Shown: positions 51,364-60,534, counted from the first letter of the stretch. The stretch is 64,000 bases of DNA from UBA2942 sp045127535 (GCA_045127535.1 JBGVQN010000067.1:62001-126000), one strand, 5' to 3'. Numbers and translations are program-made. Notes: generated from the sequence alone by a model not told the origin.

Positions 51364-52512
51364 ATGGGTAGCAGACTTGTATTAAATGAAACATCTTATC
51401 ATGGTGCAGGATGTATTAGTGAGATCGTAACAGAGGTTAAGGGACGGGGATTCCAGAAAGCATTTGTTTGCTCAGACCCAGACCTGGTTCAATTTGGAGT
51501 AACGGCTAAGGTAACAGACATTCTGGAAGATGCCGGATTGGCATATGAACTGTATTCCGATATTAAGCCGAATCCAACTATCGAAAATGTGCAGACTGGT
51601 GTGGCTGCTTATAAAGCATCAGGAGCAGATTATATGATAGCGATTGGCGGAGGATCTTCCATGGACACCGCAAAGGCTATCGGTATTATCATCAACAATC
51701 CTGAATTTGAAGATGTCCGCAGTCTGGAGGGTGTTGCACCCACAAAAAACAAGTGCGTTCCTATTATTGCAGTTCCCACAACAGCAGGTACTGCAGCAGA
51801 AGTTACTATAAATTATGTAATCACAGATGTGGAGAAAAAACGTAAATTCGTATGTGTAGATACCCATGATATCCCGGTTGTGGCAATAATCGACCCGGAT
51901 ATGATGTCTACGATGCCAAAGGGACTGACCGCAGCCACCGGCATGGATGCTTTGACCCATGCAATAGAAGGTTATATTACCTTGGCAGCCTGGGAAATCC
52001 CGGATATGTTCCATTTGAAAGCCATTGAAATTATCGGAAAATCATTGAGAGAAGCAGTAGCCAATACACCGGAAGGCAGAAAGGGCATGGCACTTGGCCA
52101 GTATATTGCAGGAATGGGCTTTTCAAATGTAGGACTGGGTATTGTACATTCCATGGCACACGCACTTGGAGCTGTTTATGATACACCTCATGGAGTAGCC
52201 AATGCAATTTTACTTCCTACTGTAATGGAGTACAATGCAGAAGCTACCGGTGAAAAGTACAGAGACATTGCAAAAGCAATGGGAGTAGAAGGGACAGAGT
52301 CTATGACGGTAGATGAATACCGTAAGGCTGCAGTAGATGCAGTGAGACAGCTGTCGATAGATGTAGGAATCCCACAGGATTTGAAAGCAATCGTCAAAGA
52401 AGAGGATGTACAGTTCTTAGCAGAATCTGCATATGCAGATGCGTGCAGACCAGGTAATCCAAGAGATACCAGTGTAGAAGAGATTGCAGCATTGTATCGT
52501 TCTCTTATGTAA
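51364..52512 (+). CDS. fucO: Lactaldehyde reductase (iron-containing alcohol dehydrogenase)
   Basis: 382 residues. The protein follows E. coli FucO closely from memory: AIGGGSSMDTAKAIGIIINNPEF, PTTAGTAAEVTINYVI, GMDALTHAIEGYIT, GMGFSNVGLGIVHSMAHALGA and TPHGVANAILLP, with the three iron-binding His. It reduces lactaldehyde to 1,2-propanediol in fucose/rhamnose fermentation, or acts on similar diols. The ATG at 51364 follows AAGGGG; an upstream GTG at 51355 is less likely. No other fucose genes are here. Confidence 0.92.
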   Translation: MGSRLVLNETSYHGAGCISEIVTEVKGRGFQKAFVCSDPDLVQFGVTAKVTDILEDAGLAYELYSDIKPNPTIENVQTGVAAYKASGADYMIAIGGGSSMDTAKAIGIIINNPEFEDVRSLEGVAPTKNKCVPIIAVPTTAGTAAEVTINYVITDVEKKRKFVCVDTHDIPVVAIIDPDMMSTMPKGLTAATGMDALTHAIEGYITLAAWEIPDMFHLKAIEIIGKSLREAVANTPEGRKGMALGQYIAGMGFSNVGLGIVHSMAHALGAVYDTPHGVANAILLPTVMEYNAEATGEKYRDIAKAMGVEGTESMTVDEYRKAAVDAVRQLSIDVGIPQDLKAIVKEEDVQFLAESAYADACRPGNPRDTSVEEIAALYRSLM

Positions 52513-52577
52513 CCAGTAACGGATGTATTTGCTTTTATAAGCAGCAGCATAAAATCAGTAACCTTTCAATAACAATT

Positions 52578-52620
52578 GGGGAAGATTCACCATTTTCATG
52601 ATGAAATCTTCCCTATATTT
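52578..52620 (+). terminator. Intrinsic terminator after fucO
   Basis: 9-bp stem GGGAAGATT / AATCTTCCC closing a loop with an inner TCA/TGA pair, then TATATTTT. Confidence 0.8.
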
Positions 52621-52633
52621 TATGAATTCTGTA

Positions 52634-52662
52634 TTTTCAATTATGGAAAAATCGGTTATAAT
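52634..52662 (+). promoter_or_regulatory. Promoter of fba
   Basis: TTTTCA (52634-52639), 17-bp spacer, TATAAT (52657-52662). Confidence 0.65.
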
Positions 52663-52738
52663 GTCAGTAGATTGGATGATGGGTCACTTTGTGCAGACCT
52701 GCCGTCCTCTTAAAAAACATATATACGGAGGTATCGTA

Positions 52739-53602
52739 ATGTTAGTTTCTGCAAAAGAGATGTTAGATAAGGCCAGAGCTGGTCATTATGCAGTTGGACA
52801 GTTTAACATCAACAACTTAGAGTGGACAAAGTCTATTTTATTAACAGCTCAGGAGTTACAGTCTCCTGTTATCTTAGGTGTATCTGAGGGTGCAGGTAAG
52901 TACATGACTGGCTTTAAGACTGTTGCAGCTATGGTTGACGCTATGGTTGACAGCTTAGGCATCACAGTTCCTGTAGCTTTACACTTAGACCACGGCTCTT
53001 ATGAAGGATGCTACAAGTGTATTGAGGCTGGTTTCTCCTCTATCATGTTTGATGGTTCCCACTATCCAATCGAAGAGAACATCGCAAAGACCACTGAGTT
53101 GATCAAGGTTTGTGCAGAAAAGGGTCTGTCCTTAGAGGCAGAGGTTGGTTCCATCGGCGGTGAAGAAGATGGTGTCATCGGTAAGGGCGAATGCGCTGAT
53201 CCGGATGAGTGTAAGATGATCGCAGACCTGGGTGTAGACATGCTGGCAGCTGGTATTGGTAACATCCATGGTAAGTATCCTGCAAACTGGGAAGGCTTAA
53301 GCTTCGAAACTCTGGCAGCAGTTAAGGAAAAGGTTGGCGATATGCCACTGGTACTTCACGGCGGTACAGGTATCCCAGAGGATATGATCAAGAAGGCTAT
53401 TTCTCTTGGCGTAGCAAAGATCAACGTAAATACAGAGTGCCAGCTGGCATTTGCAGCAGCTACTCGTGAGTACGTTGAGGCTGGTAAGGACTTAGAGGGC
53501 AAGGGCTTTGACCCACGTAAGCTGTTAGCTCCAGGTGCTGAAGCAATCAAGGCTACTGTTAAGGAAAAAATGGAGCTGTTTGGTTCCGTTGGTAAGGCGT
53601 GA
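52739..53602 (+). CDS. fba: Class II fructose-1,6-bisphosphate aldolase
   Basis: 287 residues. Zinc ligands are visible in LHLDHGSYEGCYKCIEAGFSS and GNIHGKYP, with LHGGTGIPEDMIKKAI for the third His and phosphate site. It cleaves FBP to DHAP and G3P in glycolysis. GGAGG precedes the ATG at 52739. Codon choice is restricted (GTT, CTT/TTA, GGT-rich) compared with neighbours, as expected of a highly expressed gene. Confidence 0.96.
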   Translation: MLVSAKEMLDKARAGHYAVGQFNINNLEWTKSILLTAQELQSPVILGVSEGAGKYMTGFKTVAAMVDAMVDSLGITVPVALHLDHGSYEGCYKCIEAGFSSIMFDGSHYPIEENIAKTTELIKVCAEKGLSLEAEVGSIGGEEDGVIGKGECADPDECKMIADLGVDMLAAGIGNIHGKYPANWEGLSFETLAAVKEKVGDMPLVLHGGTGIPEDMIKKAISLGVAKINVNTECQLAFAAATREYVEAGKDLEGKGFDPRKLLAPGAEAIKATVKEKMELFGSVGKA

Positions 53603-54597
53603 AACTTCGATTGCCAAATGATTTAAGAGGCAGAATCAGGCTTGGTGTGCTGATCCTTTCCTGTATTGTGTTTCTGTGGGCCGGATATCAGTTGATTCAG
53701 GTCTTTATAGGGTATCATACCAGTGAACAGGAGTATGAAGATATCAGGAATGCTGTAAGAGAAACCGCACTTTCTGCATCTTCTTCAGAGTCTGATTTGG
53801 AAGGATCAGACTCTGAATCTTCTGAAATGGAGACTGAGGAAAGTATATCTCTGGGACAGGAAGAATCCGAAACGATTCTGACAGAAGAGGAAGAAACCAT
53901 TCAGGGAGAATCTTCAGAAGCAGTCACAGGCGGTAATACTGGTGCGGTTGATTTTAGTGCCATTTATTTTGGAGCTTATGAAAGTCCCGGGCAGATTTAT
54001 ATCTCCGGTTCTGCATTGGATGTACTGGTAGAGTACCGGTATCCTATGGATTTTAATTATCTTCTCAGCATCAATTCTGAAGTAGTGGGATGGATTACTG
54101 TAGAGGGAACCAATATTGATTATCCTATGGTCCAGGCAGATGACAATGAAAAGTATCTGCGTATGACCCTTACAGGAGAATGGAACAATGCAGGCAGTAT
54201 TTTCGTGGACTACCGGGTGGAACAGCCATTTGTCAGCGAAAATACCATCATTCATGGACACAATCAGAGAAACAATATGATGTTTCATGAGATTGTGAAC
54301 TATGCAGATGAAAGCTATTTTAACAGCCACCAGCGTATTCTGATTTATACACCTGACGGCAGCTGCAGTACATATCAGGTGTTTGCTTTTTATAAAAGTC
54401 CAAAGACCAGTGTAACCTATGACTGCAGTTATGCAGGTACCGGAGAATATCAGCAGTATCTGAATCATATAGCAGAAAATAACTGGTATAATACCGGAGT
54501 ACAGGTTACTACTGATGACCGTATTATTACCCTGTCTACCTGTTCTAATGAGTGGGATGATACCAGGTATGTAATACATGCCAAAAAAATCAGTTAG
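53599..54597 (+). CDS. srtB: Class B sortase
   Basis: 332 residues. TM near 13-35 (LGVLILSCIVFLWAGYQLIQ), then a Ser/Glu-rich linker to ~115, then the catalytic barrel. Active site: His221 in IIHGHNQRN, Cys315 in TLSTCSNEW, Arg323 in DDTRYVIHAKK. It should attach proteins to the wall or join pilin-like subunits outside the membrane. It starts with GTG overlapping the aldolase stop by 4 nt (GTGA), an odd pairing of a glycolytic enzyme with a wall enzyme. No sortase substrate is evident in the window. Confidence 0.92.
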   Translation: MKLRLPNDLRGRIRLGVLILSCIVFLWAGYQLIQVFIGYHTSEQEYEDIRNAVRETALSASSSESDLEGSDSESSEMETEESISLGQEESETILTEEEETIQGESSEAVTGGNTGAVDFSAIYFGAYESPGQIYISGSALDVLVEYRYPMDFNYLLSINSEVVGWITVEGTNIDYPMVQADDNEKYLRMTLTGEWNNAGSIFVDYRVEQPFVSENTIIHGHNQRNNMMFHEIVNYADESYFNSHQRILIYTPDGSCSTYQVFAFYKSPKTSVTYDCSYAGTGEYQQYLNHIAENNWYNTGVQVTTDDRIITLSTCSNEWDDTRYVIHAKKIS

Positions 54598-54601
54598 TGA
54601 G

Positions 54602-54635
54602 AAGCAGACTTTATTTTCTGAAGTCTGCTTTTTTT
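54602..54635 (+). terminator. Intrinsic terminator after srtB
   Basis: 10-bp stem AAGCAGACTT / AAGTCTGCTT (54602-54611 with 54621-54630), then TTTTT. Confidence 0.92.
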
Positions 54636-54697
54636 GTAAAAATTTATTTTGTATTTGATGTATAAAATCTGTTTCTGCGATGTATTAAAAATAGTAC

Positions 54698-54803
54698 TTG
54701 ATTTTTTGAGAAAAATAGGTTATCTTATTTAAGGATAGTTCATATATACGTAGTGAAGGACAAAGGAGTTCTCTTAAAGATGATTTAAGAGAACTCCTTT
54801 TTT
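54698..54803 (+). promoter_or_regulatory. glnN promoter and leader terminator (attenuator candidate)
   Basis: TTGATT (54698-54703), 17-bp spacer, TATCTT (54721-54726). About 30 nt after the expected start lies a perfect 17-bp stem (54762-54778 with 54784-54800) plus TTT, a textbook terminator located before, not after, the gene. Read-through must be controlled for glnN to be made, possibly by an antiterminator. A small TTCA/TGAA hairpin precedes it. Confidence 0.75.
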
Positions 54804-54904
54804 GCTTTTTTAGGTATGAAAGTATCAATGTGGCACATTTACCACTGATAAAGCAAGGCGGTCGATGTGAGATCACAAAATTCATGAATGAGAGGATGAA
54901 ACAT

Positions 54905-57004
54905 ATGAGCAATTTAGCAGAAATCTTTGGCGCAGACGTATTCAACGGTGCAACCATGAAATCTATGGTGTCTCCTGAGGTTTACGAAAAATTCGTGAAG
55001 CTGACAAAAGAAGGCGGCGCAATTACACGTGAAATTGCAGATCCAATCGCAGCCGCTATGAAAGAATGGGCAATGGGCAAGGGTGCAACTCATTTTACTC
55101 ATGTATTCCAGCCATATATTATTAGTATTCATGCAGAAAAGCATGATTCCTTCTGTTCCATTCCAAATGCAGAAGGTAAGATCGAGGCAGACTTTGACGG
55201 TAAGAATCTGATGATGGGTGAGCCAGATGCTTCTTCTTTCCCATCCGGTGGATTAAGACATACTTGTGCAGCAAGAGGTTATACTGTATGGGATACCACT
55301 TCTCCTGCATATGTAAAAGAAAATATGCTTTGCATTCCTACTGCTTTCTGTTCTTATACAGGTGAGGCACTGGATACCAAGACTCCACTGCTTCGTTCCA
55401 TGGATGCAGTCAACAAGCAGGGTATGCGTTTGGTAAAAATGTTTGGTAATGACACAGCTACAAAGGTAACTTCTTATGTAGGACCAGAGCAGGAATTCTT
55501 CCTTGTGGATGAAAAGCTCTGGGAGCAGAGACCTGACTTGATTTATGCAGGCCGTACCTTGTTTGGCGCAATGGCACCAAAGGGTCAGGAAATGGATGAC
55601 CAGTATTTCTCCTCCATTTCTCCAAAGGTAAAGAGCTATTTAAAGGATGTCAATGAGCAGCTGTGGAAGTTAGGTGTTACTGCAAAGACTGAGCATAAGG
55701 AAGTTGCTCCTGGCCAGTATGAGGTTGCTCCAATCTTCTCTGTATCCAATGTTGCATTAGACAACAACCAGATTACCATGGATGTATTAAAGAAGACTGC
55801 TGCAAAGCATGGTCTCGTTTGTCTGCTTCATGAAAAGCCATTTGCAGGTGTAAATGGTTCCGGTAAGCACAATAACTGGTCTATCGGTGCAGATGATGGT
55901 ACCAACTTCTTTAAACCAGGTGCAGAGCCTCATAAGAACAAGCTGTTCCTGTTAGTTCTGGCTTGTCTGGCACAGGCAGTAGATAAGAATGCAGTACTGT
56001 TAAGAGCAGCTGCTTCCAACGCAGGTAACGATCATAGATTAGGTGCAAATGAGGCACCGCCAGCAATCATCTCTATGTACTTAGGCGACCAGGTTGGTGA
56101 CGTAGTAGACCAGATCCTGAAGAATGGTAAGGCTACTTCTTGTCTGCACAACGGTATGTTAGACCTTGGTGTCAGCACGCTGCCAGTATTAGAGAAAGAC
56201 CCAACTGACAGAAACCGTACATCACCATTTGCATTTACCGGAAACAGATTCGAGTTCAGAATGGTAGCTTCCAGCAATTCTATTGGTGATGCCAATACTG
56301 TATTAAATACCATGATGGCAGATGCATTCTGTGATGCATGCGATGCATTAGAGGGTGCTGCTGATTTTGATACCGCGGTTGATCAGTACATTTATGAAAC
56401 CTTAACTGCACATCAGAGAGTCATCTTTAACGGCAACGGCTATTCTGATGAATGGCAGGCAGAGGCAGAGCGCAGAGGACTGCCAAACAAGAAGACCATT
56501 GTAGATGCTCTTCCGGCATATACATATGACAGCACTGTTGAGATGTTCGAGAAGTTCCACGTACTGACCAAGGCTGAGTTAGAATCCCGTGAAGAAGTGT
56601 TAAATGAGCAGTATGCCGGTATTATCAACATTGAGGCAAAGACCATGGTGGATATGGCAGTGAAGACCATTATTCCTGCAGTCATCAACTATACCACCAA
56701 GCTTGCAACCTCTATTTCTACTGTAAAGGCTGCATGCCCTGCAGCAGATACCAGCGTACAGGAAGGTTCTCTGATCAAGATTTCCGCACTGCTTGCCGAG
56801 GCACAGGCTGCAACAGATGCACTGAGCGCAGCAATTGAGTCTGCATCTTCTAAGGAATGTGCACACTGCATGGCAAAGGCTTATCATGATGAAGTATTTG
56901 CAGCAATGACTGCACTGCGTGCTCCAGTAGATGAATTGGAAGGTCTGGTAGCTAAGGGAGCTTGGCCAATGCCTACTTATGGTGATCTGTTGTTCCTGAA
57001 ATAA
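54905..57004 (+). CDS. glnN: Type III glutamine synthetase
   Basis: 699 residues, the GSIII length. YVGPEQEFFLVDEKL, GQYEVAPIFS, GVNGSGKHNNWSIG and ANEAPPAIIS carry the metal and glutamate sites in the GSIII arrangement; the C-terminal ~100 residues are the GSIII tail. It makes glutamine from glutamate, ammonia and ATP. GAGGATG precedes the ATG at 54905. The upstream terminator suggests control by nitrogen status (inference). Confidence 0.96.
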   Translation: MSNLAEIFGADVFNGATMKSMVSPEVYEKFVKLTKEGGAITREIADPIAAAMKEWAMGKGATHFTHVFQPYIISIHAEKHDSFCSIPNAEGKIEADFDGKNLMMGEPDASSFPSGGLRHTCAARGYTVWDTTSPAYVKENMLCIPTAFCSYTGEALDTKTPLLRSMDAVNKQGMRLVKMFGNDTATKVTSYVGPEQEFFLVDEKLWEQRPDLIYAGRTLFGAMAPKGQEMDDQYFSSISPKVKSYLKDVNEQLWKLGVTAKTEHKEVAPGQYEVAPIFSVSNVALDNNQITMDVLKKTAAKHGLVCLLHEKPFAGVNGSGKHNNWSIGADDGTNFFKPGAEPHKNKLFLLVLACLAQAVDKNAVLLRAAASNAGNDHRLGANEAPPAIISMYLGDQVGDVVDQILKNGKATSCLHNGMLDLGVSTLPVLEKDPTDRNRTSPFAFTGNRFEFRMVASSNSIGDANTVLNTMMADAFCDACDALEGAADFDTAVDQYIYETLTAHQRVIFNGNGYSDEWQAEAERRGLPNKKTIVDALPAYTYDSTVEMFEKFHVLTKAELESREEVLNEQYAGIINIEAKTMVDMAVKTIIPAVINYTTKLATSISTVKAACPAADTSVQEGSLIKISALLAEAQAATDALSAAIESASSKECAHCMAKAYHDEVFAAMTALRAPVDELEGLVAKGAWPMPTYGDLLFLK

Positions 57005-57041
57005 GAGGGGATAAGAGCAAATAGAAGATAGATGATTTTGG

Positions 57042-57079
57042 AGTGCCTGAGGAGGCGGTTGGCTTCCTCGGGCACTTTT
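57042..57079 (+). terminator. Intrinsic terminator after glnN
   Basis: 12-bp stem AGTGCCTGAGGA / TCCTCGGGCACT (57042-57053 with 57065-57076), one G-T pair, then TTT. Confidence 0.8.
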
Positions 57080-57146
57080 GGTGTGGGGAGGAGGTGGAAA
57101 AGGGTATTAAAAAAAATCATATTTATAGCATTTTGTAGCATGAAAG

Positions 57147-57216
57147 TAGGTAATTGCGAAACTTATGACCAGATACTTCCCAAAGCTGGTATTGGATACA
57201 GTTTCGCAATTACCTA
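57147..57216. mobile_element. Short type 1 palindromic element with perfect TIRs and 11-bp target duplication
   Basis: 70 bp. Terminal inverted repeats TAGGTAATTGCGAAAC are perfect over 16 bp (57147-57162 with 57201-57216). The flanks are exact 11-bp direct repeats TAGCATGAAAG (57136-57146 and 57217-57227). The interior keeps part of the type 1 arm (GATACTTCCCAAAGC), so it looks like an internal-deletion form of the element at 13030. It lies just upstream of the Nudix gene. Confidence 0.9.
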
Positions 57217-57249
57217 TAGCATGAAAGAAGTAAAAGGAGTGAATATAAA

Positions 57250-57840
57250 ATGAATGCATCTAATCAACCATCCGAAGAACTCTGGGACATCTACGACCAA
57301 CACCGCCGACTCACCGGTCAGGTTCACAAGCGTGGTCTCCCCATGGAAGCAGGCCAGTACCGCCTTGCTGTCCACTTATGTATTTTTAACTCCAACAACC
57401 AGCTGCTGATCCAGCAGCGCCAGACCTGGAAAGCTGCCTGGCCTGCCATGTGGGATCTGACCGCTGCCGGTTCTGCCATTGCAGGAGAAACCAGCCAGGA
57501 AGCTGCAGAGCGTGAGACCTGGGAGGAGCTTGGGTTGAAAATCGATTTATCCGGCACCCGTCCCCATTTCACTATGAATTTTGCCCAGGGATTTGACGAT
57601 TATTATTTCATAGAGCAGGATGTGGACATCGATTCCCTGACCCTGCAGGAGGAAGAAGTGCGTCAGGTCAGGTGGGTCACTGAAGAAGAACTGCTGCAGC
57701 TGCACAAAGAGGGCAAAATGATTCCGTATTATTTCCTGGACAAGCTGTTTGCCTGCAGGAAATATTATGGGGCATGGTCAGATGAAGTGGCGGCCCGGTA
57801 TAACAGGCAGTATGTGGACGAACATGATGAACAACTATGA
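57250..57840 (+). CDS. Nudix hydrolase
   Basis: 196 residues. The Nudix box is complete: G(5)E(7)REUXEEXGU reads as GSAIAGETSQEAAERETWEELGL. RLAVHLCIFNSNNQLLIQQRQ and the N-terminal region resemble the Idi-like/YfcD group, but catalytic residues of IPP isomerase are not evident. It hydrolyses a nucleoside-diphosphate-linked molecule, unspecified. AAGGAG lies just before the ATG, next to the mobile element. Confidence 0.9.
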   Translation: MNASNQPSEELWDIYDQHRRLTGQVHKRGLPMEAGQYRLAVHLCIFNSNNQLLIQQRQTWKAAWPAMWDLTAAGSAIAGETSQEAAERETWEELGLKIDLSGTRPHFTMNFAQGFDDYYFIEQDVDIDSLTLQEEEVRQVRWVTEEELLQLHKEGKMIPYYFLDKLFACRKYYGAWSDEVAARYNRQYVDEHDEQL

Positions 57841-57950
57841 TCAGATACAATGAATCATATAGGTATCCCATATTTGTAATGGTGACTAACTAGTACAATT
57901 TTGAGCGTAAATATGAAAAAGTCAGGCTTGACCATCATTGTGTTTACAAA

Positions 57951-57986
57951 AACGAAGACCAGTAACATCTGTTACTGGTCTTCGTT
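57951..57986. terminator. Perfect 16-bp hairpin after the Nudix gene
   Basis: AACGAAGACCAGTAAC (57951-57966) and its exact complement (57971-57986), with the 4-nt loop ATCT. The following bases CAAGAAAG are not T-rich, so terminator function is uncertain. Confidence 0.6.
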
Positions 57987-58006
57987 CAAGAAAGGGAGGA
58001 GTACCG

Positions 58007-58060
58007 ATGCCAGATGCATCGGTTTATTATGAAAAAATGTATATCAAAAATAAGATGTAA
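58007..58060 (+). CDS. Possible 17-residue peptide
   Basis: GGGAGGAG at 57994-58001 is followed 5 nt later by an ATG and 17 codons (MPDASVYYEKMYIKNKM). The start lies in a CCGATGC/GCATCGG hairpin. Family unknown; it may be a remnant or a true small protein. The rest of the 474-nt gap (58061-58314) is AT-rich and holds nothing I recognise. Confidence 0.35.
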   Translation: MPDASVYYEKMYIKNKM

Positions 58061-58314
58061 GCTAAATGATTTTATGGTTATAGTATAGATAGGAATCGTG
58101 AAGAATGTTTACCCAGATTGTAAAAGGTTTTTGAAAAGAATATGAACGAAATATGAACGTAGCTTTTTCAGAAAAACTGAAAGGATTTCGTAAAGAGTTC
58201 TGAAAATTATCATAGACAAGGAAAAAAGAGGACGATATAATAAATGTATCTGTAGATTGTGAATCACAACAGGCTTTTTCCAGGGGAAGGGCTTTCAGGG
58301 AAACGGAGGAAACT

Positions 58315-59388
58315 ATGGTTAATTATAAATGCCCAAGCTGCGGCGCCTATATGGTTTATGATGCGGCGCAAAAGTGTCTGGTATGCGATTACTGCCAGAC
58401 GACCAAGAGCATTGATTCTTTTTCAGAGGAAGAACTGACGGAGATCATGCAGCCGGATGAGGCAGACGGTTCTGTGTGGGATGAGACCACTGTCAATGAG
58501 GAAACTGGTAATACGGAGATGTTCCGTCATTATATATGTAAAAACTGTGGTGCAGAGATCATGACGGATGAAAATACGGCTGCCACCCTGTGTGGTTTTT
58601 GTGGCAATCCTACACTGATTGAGGAGCGTCTCAGCGGAGAGACCAGACCGGCACAGATCATTCCTTTTGGTTTTACCAGAGAGGAAGCCATAGAGAAGTT
58701 TAAAAAGTGGACCAGAAAGGGCGCATTGACTCCAAAGATATTCCGAAGCAATGCATCTTTGGAAAAGATAACAGGAATTTATGTGCCTTACTGGATTTAT
58801 GATTTTGATGTGGATGCCCAGATCGCTGCCCATACAACCAAGGTGCGCAGTGAGACAAGAGGGGATTACCGCTATACATATACAGACCATTACCAGGTAG
58901 AGCGCCGGATACAGGTGGCTTATGAAAAGATTCCGGCAGATGCGTCCAAAAAGATGCCGGATGATGTAATGGATCGTCTGGAGCCGTTTGATTACAGCAA
59001 GATGGTAAAGTTTGAGATGCCTTATCTTTCCGGATTTCAGGCAGATAAGTATGATTATACCGGCAAGGAGATCATTGAGCGTGCGTCCAGACGTGCAGGG
59101 GTATATGCAGAGGAAGCAGCACTTAGTACCATCCATGGATATTCTTCTACCAATGTGACATACCGCAACATCAAACCCCGCAATACCAAGATGTCTTATG
59201 TTATGTTTCCAACCTGGATCGTCAACTACAATTACAAGGGAGAGTCCTTTCTGGTGACTATGAATGGACAGACTGGCAAGATCGTGGGCACTCTGCCTGT
59301 GAGCAAGGGCAGAGCAGTGAGCTGGTTCATGGGGGTATTTGCAGTCAGCTTTGCAGTACTGCTGACGATTATGACGTTTTTGGGATAA
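58315..59388 (+). CDS. Zinc-ribbon protein with C-terminal membrane anchor
   Basis: 357 residues. Two zinc ribbons open the protein: CPSCGAYM with CDYCQ (residues 6-28) and CKNCGAEI with CGFCG (about 76-98). A central beta-rich domain follows (ITGIYVPYWIYDFDVDAQIAAHT ... MSYVMFPTWIVNYNYKGE), and one TM closes it (WFMGVFAVSFAVLLTIMTFLG, 336-356). Such proteins occur widely in Firmicutes beside TPM or SPFH proteins; function unknown. A TPM protein follows here. AGGAAA precedes the ATG. Confidence 0.78.
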   Translation: MVNYKCPSCGAYMVYDAAQKCLVCDYCQTTKSIDSFSEEELTEIMQPDEADGSVWDETTVNEETGNTEMFRHYICKNCGAEIMTDENTAATLCGFCGNPTLIEERLSGETRPAQIIPFGFTREEAIEKFKKWTRKGALTPKIFRSNASLEKITGIYVPYWIYDFDVDAQIAAHTTKVRSETRGDYRYTYTDHYQVERRIQVAYEKIPADASKKMPDDVMDRLEPFDYSKMVKFEMPYLSGFQADKYDYTGKEIIERASRRAGVYAEEAALSTIHGYSSTNVTYRNIKPRNTKMSYVMFPTWIVNYNYKGESFLVTMNGQTGKIVGTLPVSKGRAVSWFMGVFAVSFAVLLTIMTFLG

Positions 59389-59479
59389 ATGGATTGAGGC
59401 GCAACAGGTGTCGGTGTGAACAACCAGTCTGTTGGCAGATTGGTTGAATGCCGGCAGTCAAAATAGAAAGGGAAAGCGG

Positions 59480-60361
59480 ATGAATAGAAAAAATAAAATG
59501 GTTACGGTGCTGGCAGCCCTGCTGTTGGTGACCTCCTTGATTGGGGGAGGACTTGGGCTTTTCAACAGTGAGCCGGTATCTGCCGCAGAGGGACAGAGAG
59601 TATTTGACCAGGCAGATTTGTTTTCCGATGATGAGGAAGCCAATCTGCAGGAGAGAGTGATTGAGCTGGCAGAGGAGATCCAGATGGATGTGGCCATTGC
59701 CACGGTGGCAGATACATATTTTATGGAGACATATGAGTATGCGGAAAGCTTTTATATGGAGCAGGGAATCGGTTTTGGAGAAAACCGCAGAGGCTTTCTG
59801 TTCCTGATTGACATGGATAACCGGGAGGTCTATATTGATGAGTACAATGCCTGGGAGGAAGGCTTTGAGCTTTCTACTGCAGAGCGTGACAGCATTTTAG
59901 ACCGGGTCATGGATTATATGTATGACGGAGATTATTATGGGGCCAGTACCCGCTTTGTAAAGGAGCTTCCCAAATATGTGGGAAACAGCACCAGCGGTGA
60001 TGCGGATTACTGGGATGCCGTTGAAAATGGAGAGCCGGATGTTTCCTATACACCAAGTAAGCCATCCCTGGAATACCGTATACGGCAGAGCCTGCCTATG
60101 AGTATTGTTTTGGCACTGGTGATTGCAGTTATTGTAATTGTTATATTGCTTTGCAGACAAAAGACCGGCAGCAAGGCATCTGCGGTGAATTATCAAAAGG
60201 GCGATCTGCAGATCATCAGACGGAGCGACCGGTTCCAGAATACGACCGTGACCAAAACCAGGATTCACACAGAGAACCACAGCGGCGGACATGGAGGCGG
60301 ACACAGCGGAGGCAGCAGCCATCATGGAGGCGGACACAGTGGAGGCGGACGCAGCTTTTAA
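59480..60361 (+). CDS. TPM-domain membrane protein with His/Gly tail
   Basis: 293 residues. Signal-like segment 7-27, then a TPM (Psb32/YgcG) domain (RVFDQADLFSDDEEANLQERVIELAEEIQMDVAIATV, GIGFGENRRGFLFLIDMDNREVYI). TM near 199-222 (PMSIVLALVIAVIVIVILL). The end is rich in His and Gly (SGGHGGGHSGG type), possibly metal-binding. The TPM domain faces outside. It probably acts with the zinc-ribbon protein 90 nt upstream. GGAAAG precedes the ATG at 59480. Confidence 0.85.
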   Translation: MNRKNKMVTVLAALLLVTSLIGGGLGLFNSEPVSAAEGQRVFDQADLFSDDEEANLQERVIELAEEIQMDVAIATVADTYFMETYEYAESFYMEQGIGFGENRRGFLFLIDMDNREVYIDEYNAWEEGFELSTAERDSILDRVMDYMYDGDYYGASTRFVKELPKYVGNSTSGDADYWDAVENGEPDVSYTPSKPSLEYRIRQSLPMSIVLALVIAVIVIVILLCRQKTGSKASAVNYQKGDLQIIRRSDRFQNTTVTKTRIHTENHSGGHGGGHSGGSSHHGGGHSGGGRSF

Positions 60362-60534
60362 CCATACGAGAGCGTGGGGGATACAGCTGATGGCATTGTC
60401 ATATACAATAGAAAGCGGCAAATACAGATGCGGCATTGCCCGTATATGGATGCAGTCCCCGGCAGGTATTGCCAGATGTTTTAAAGTGTGGTATAAAAAG
60501 AACATGCCTTTTGGCAGTGATTGGAGGAACAGAT

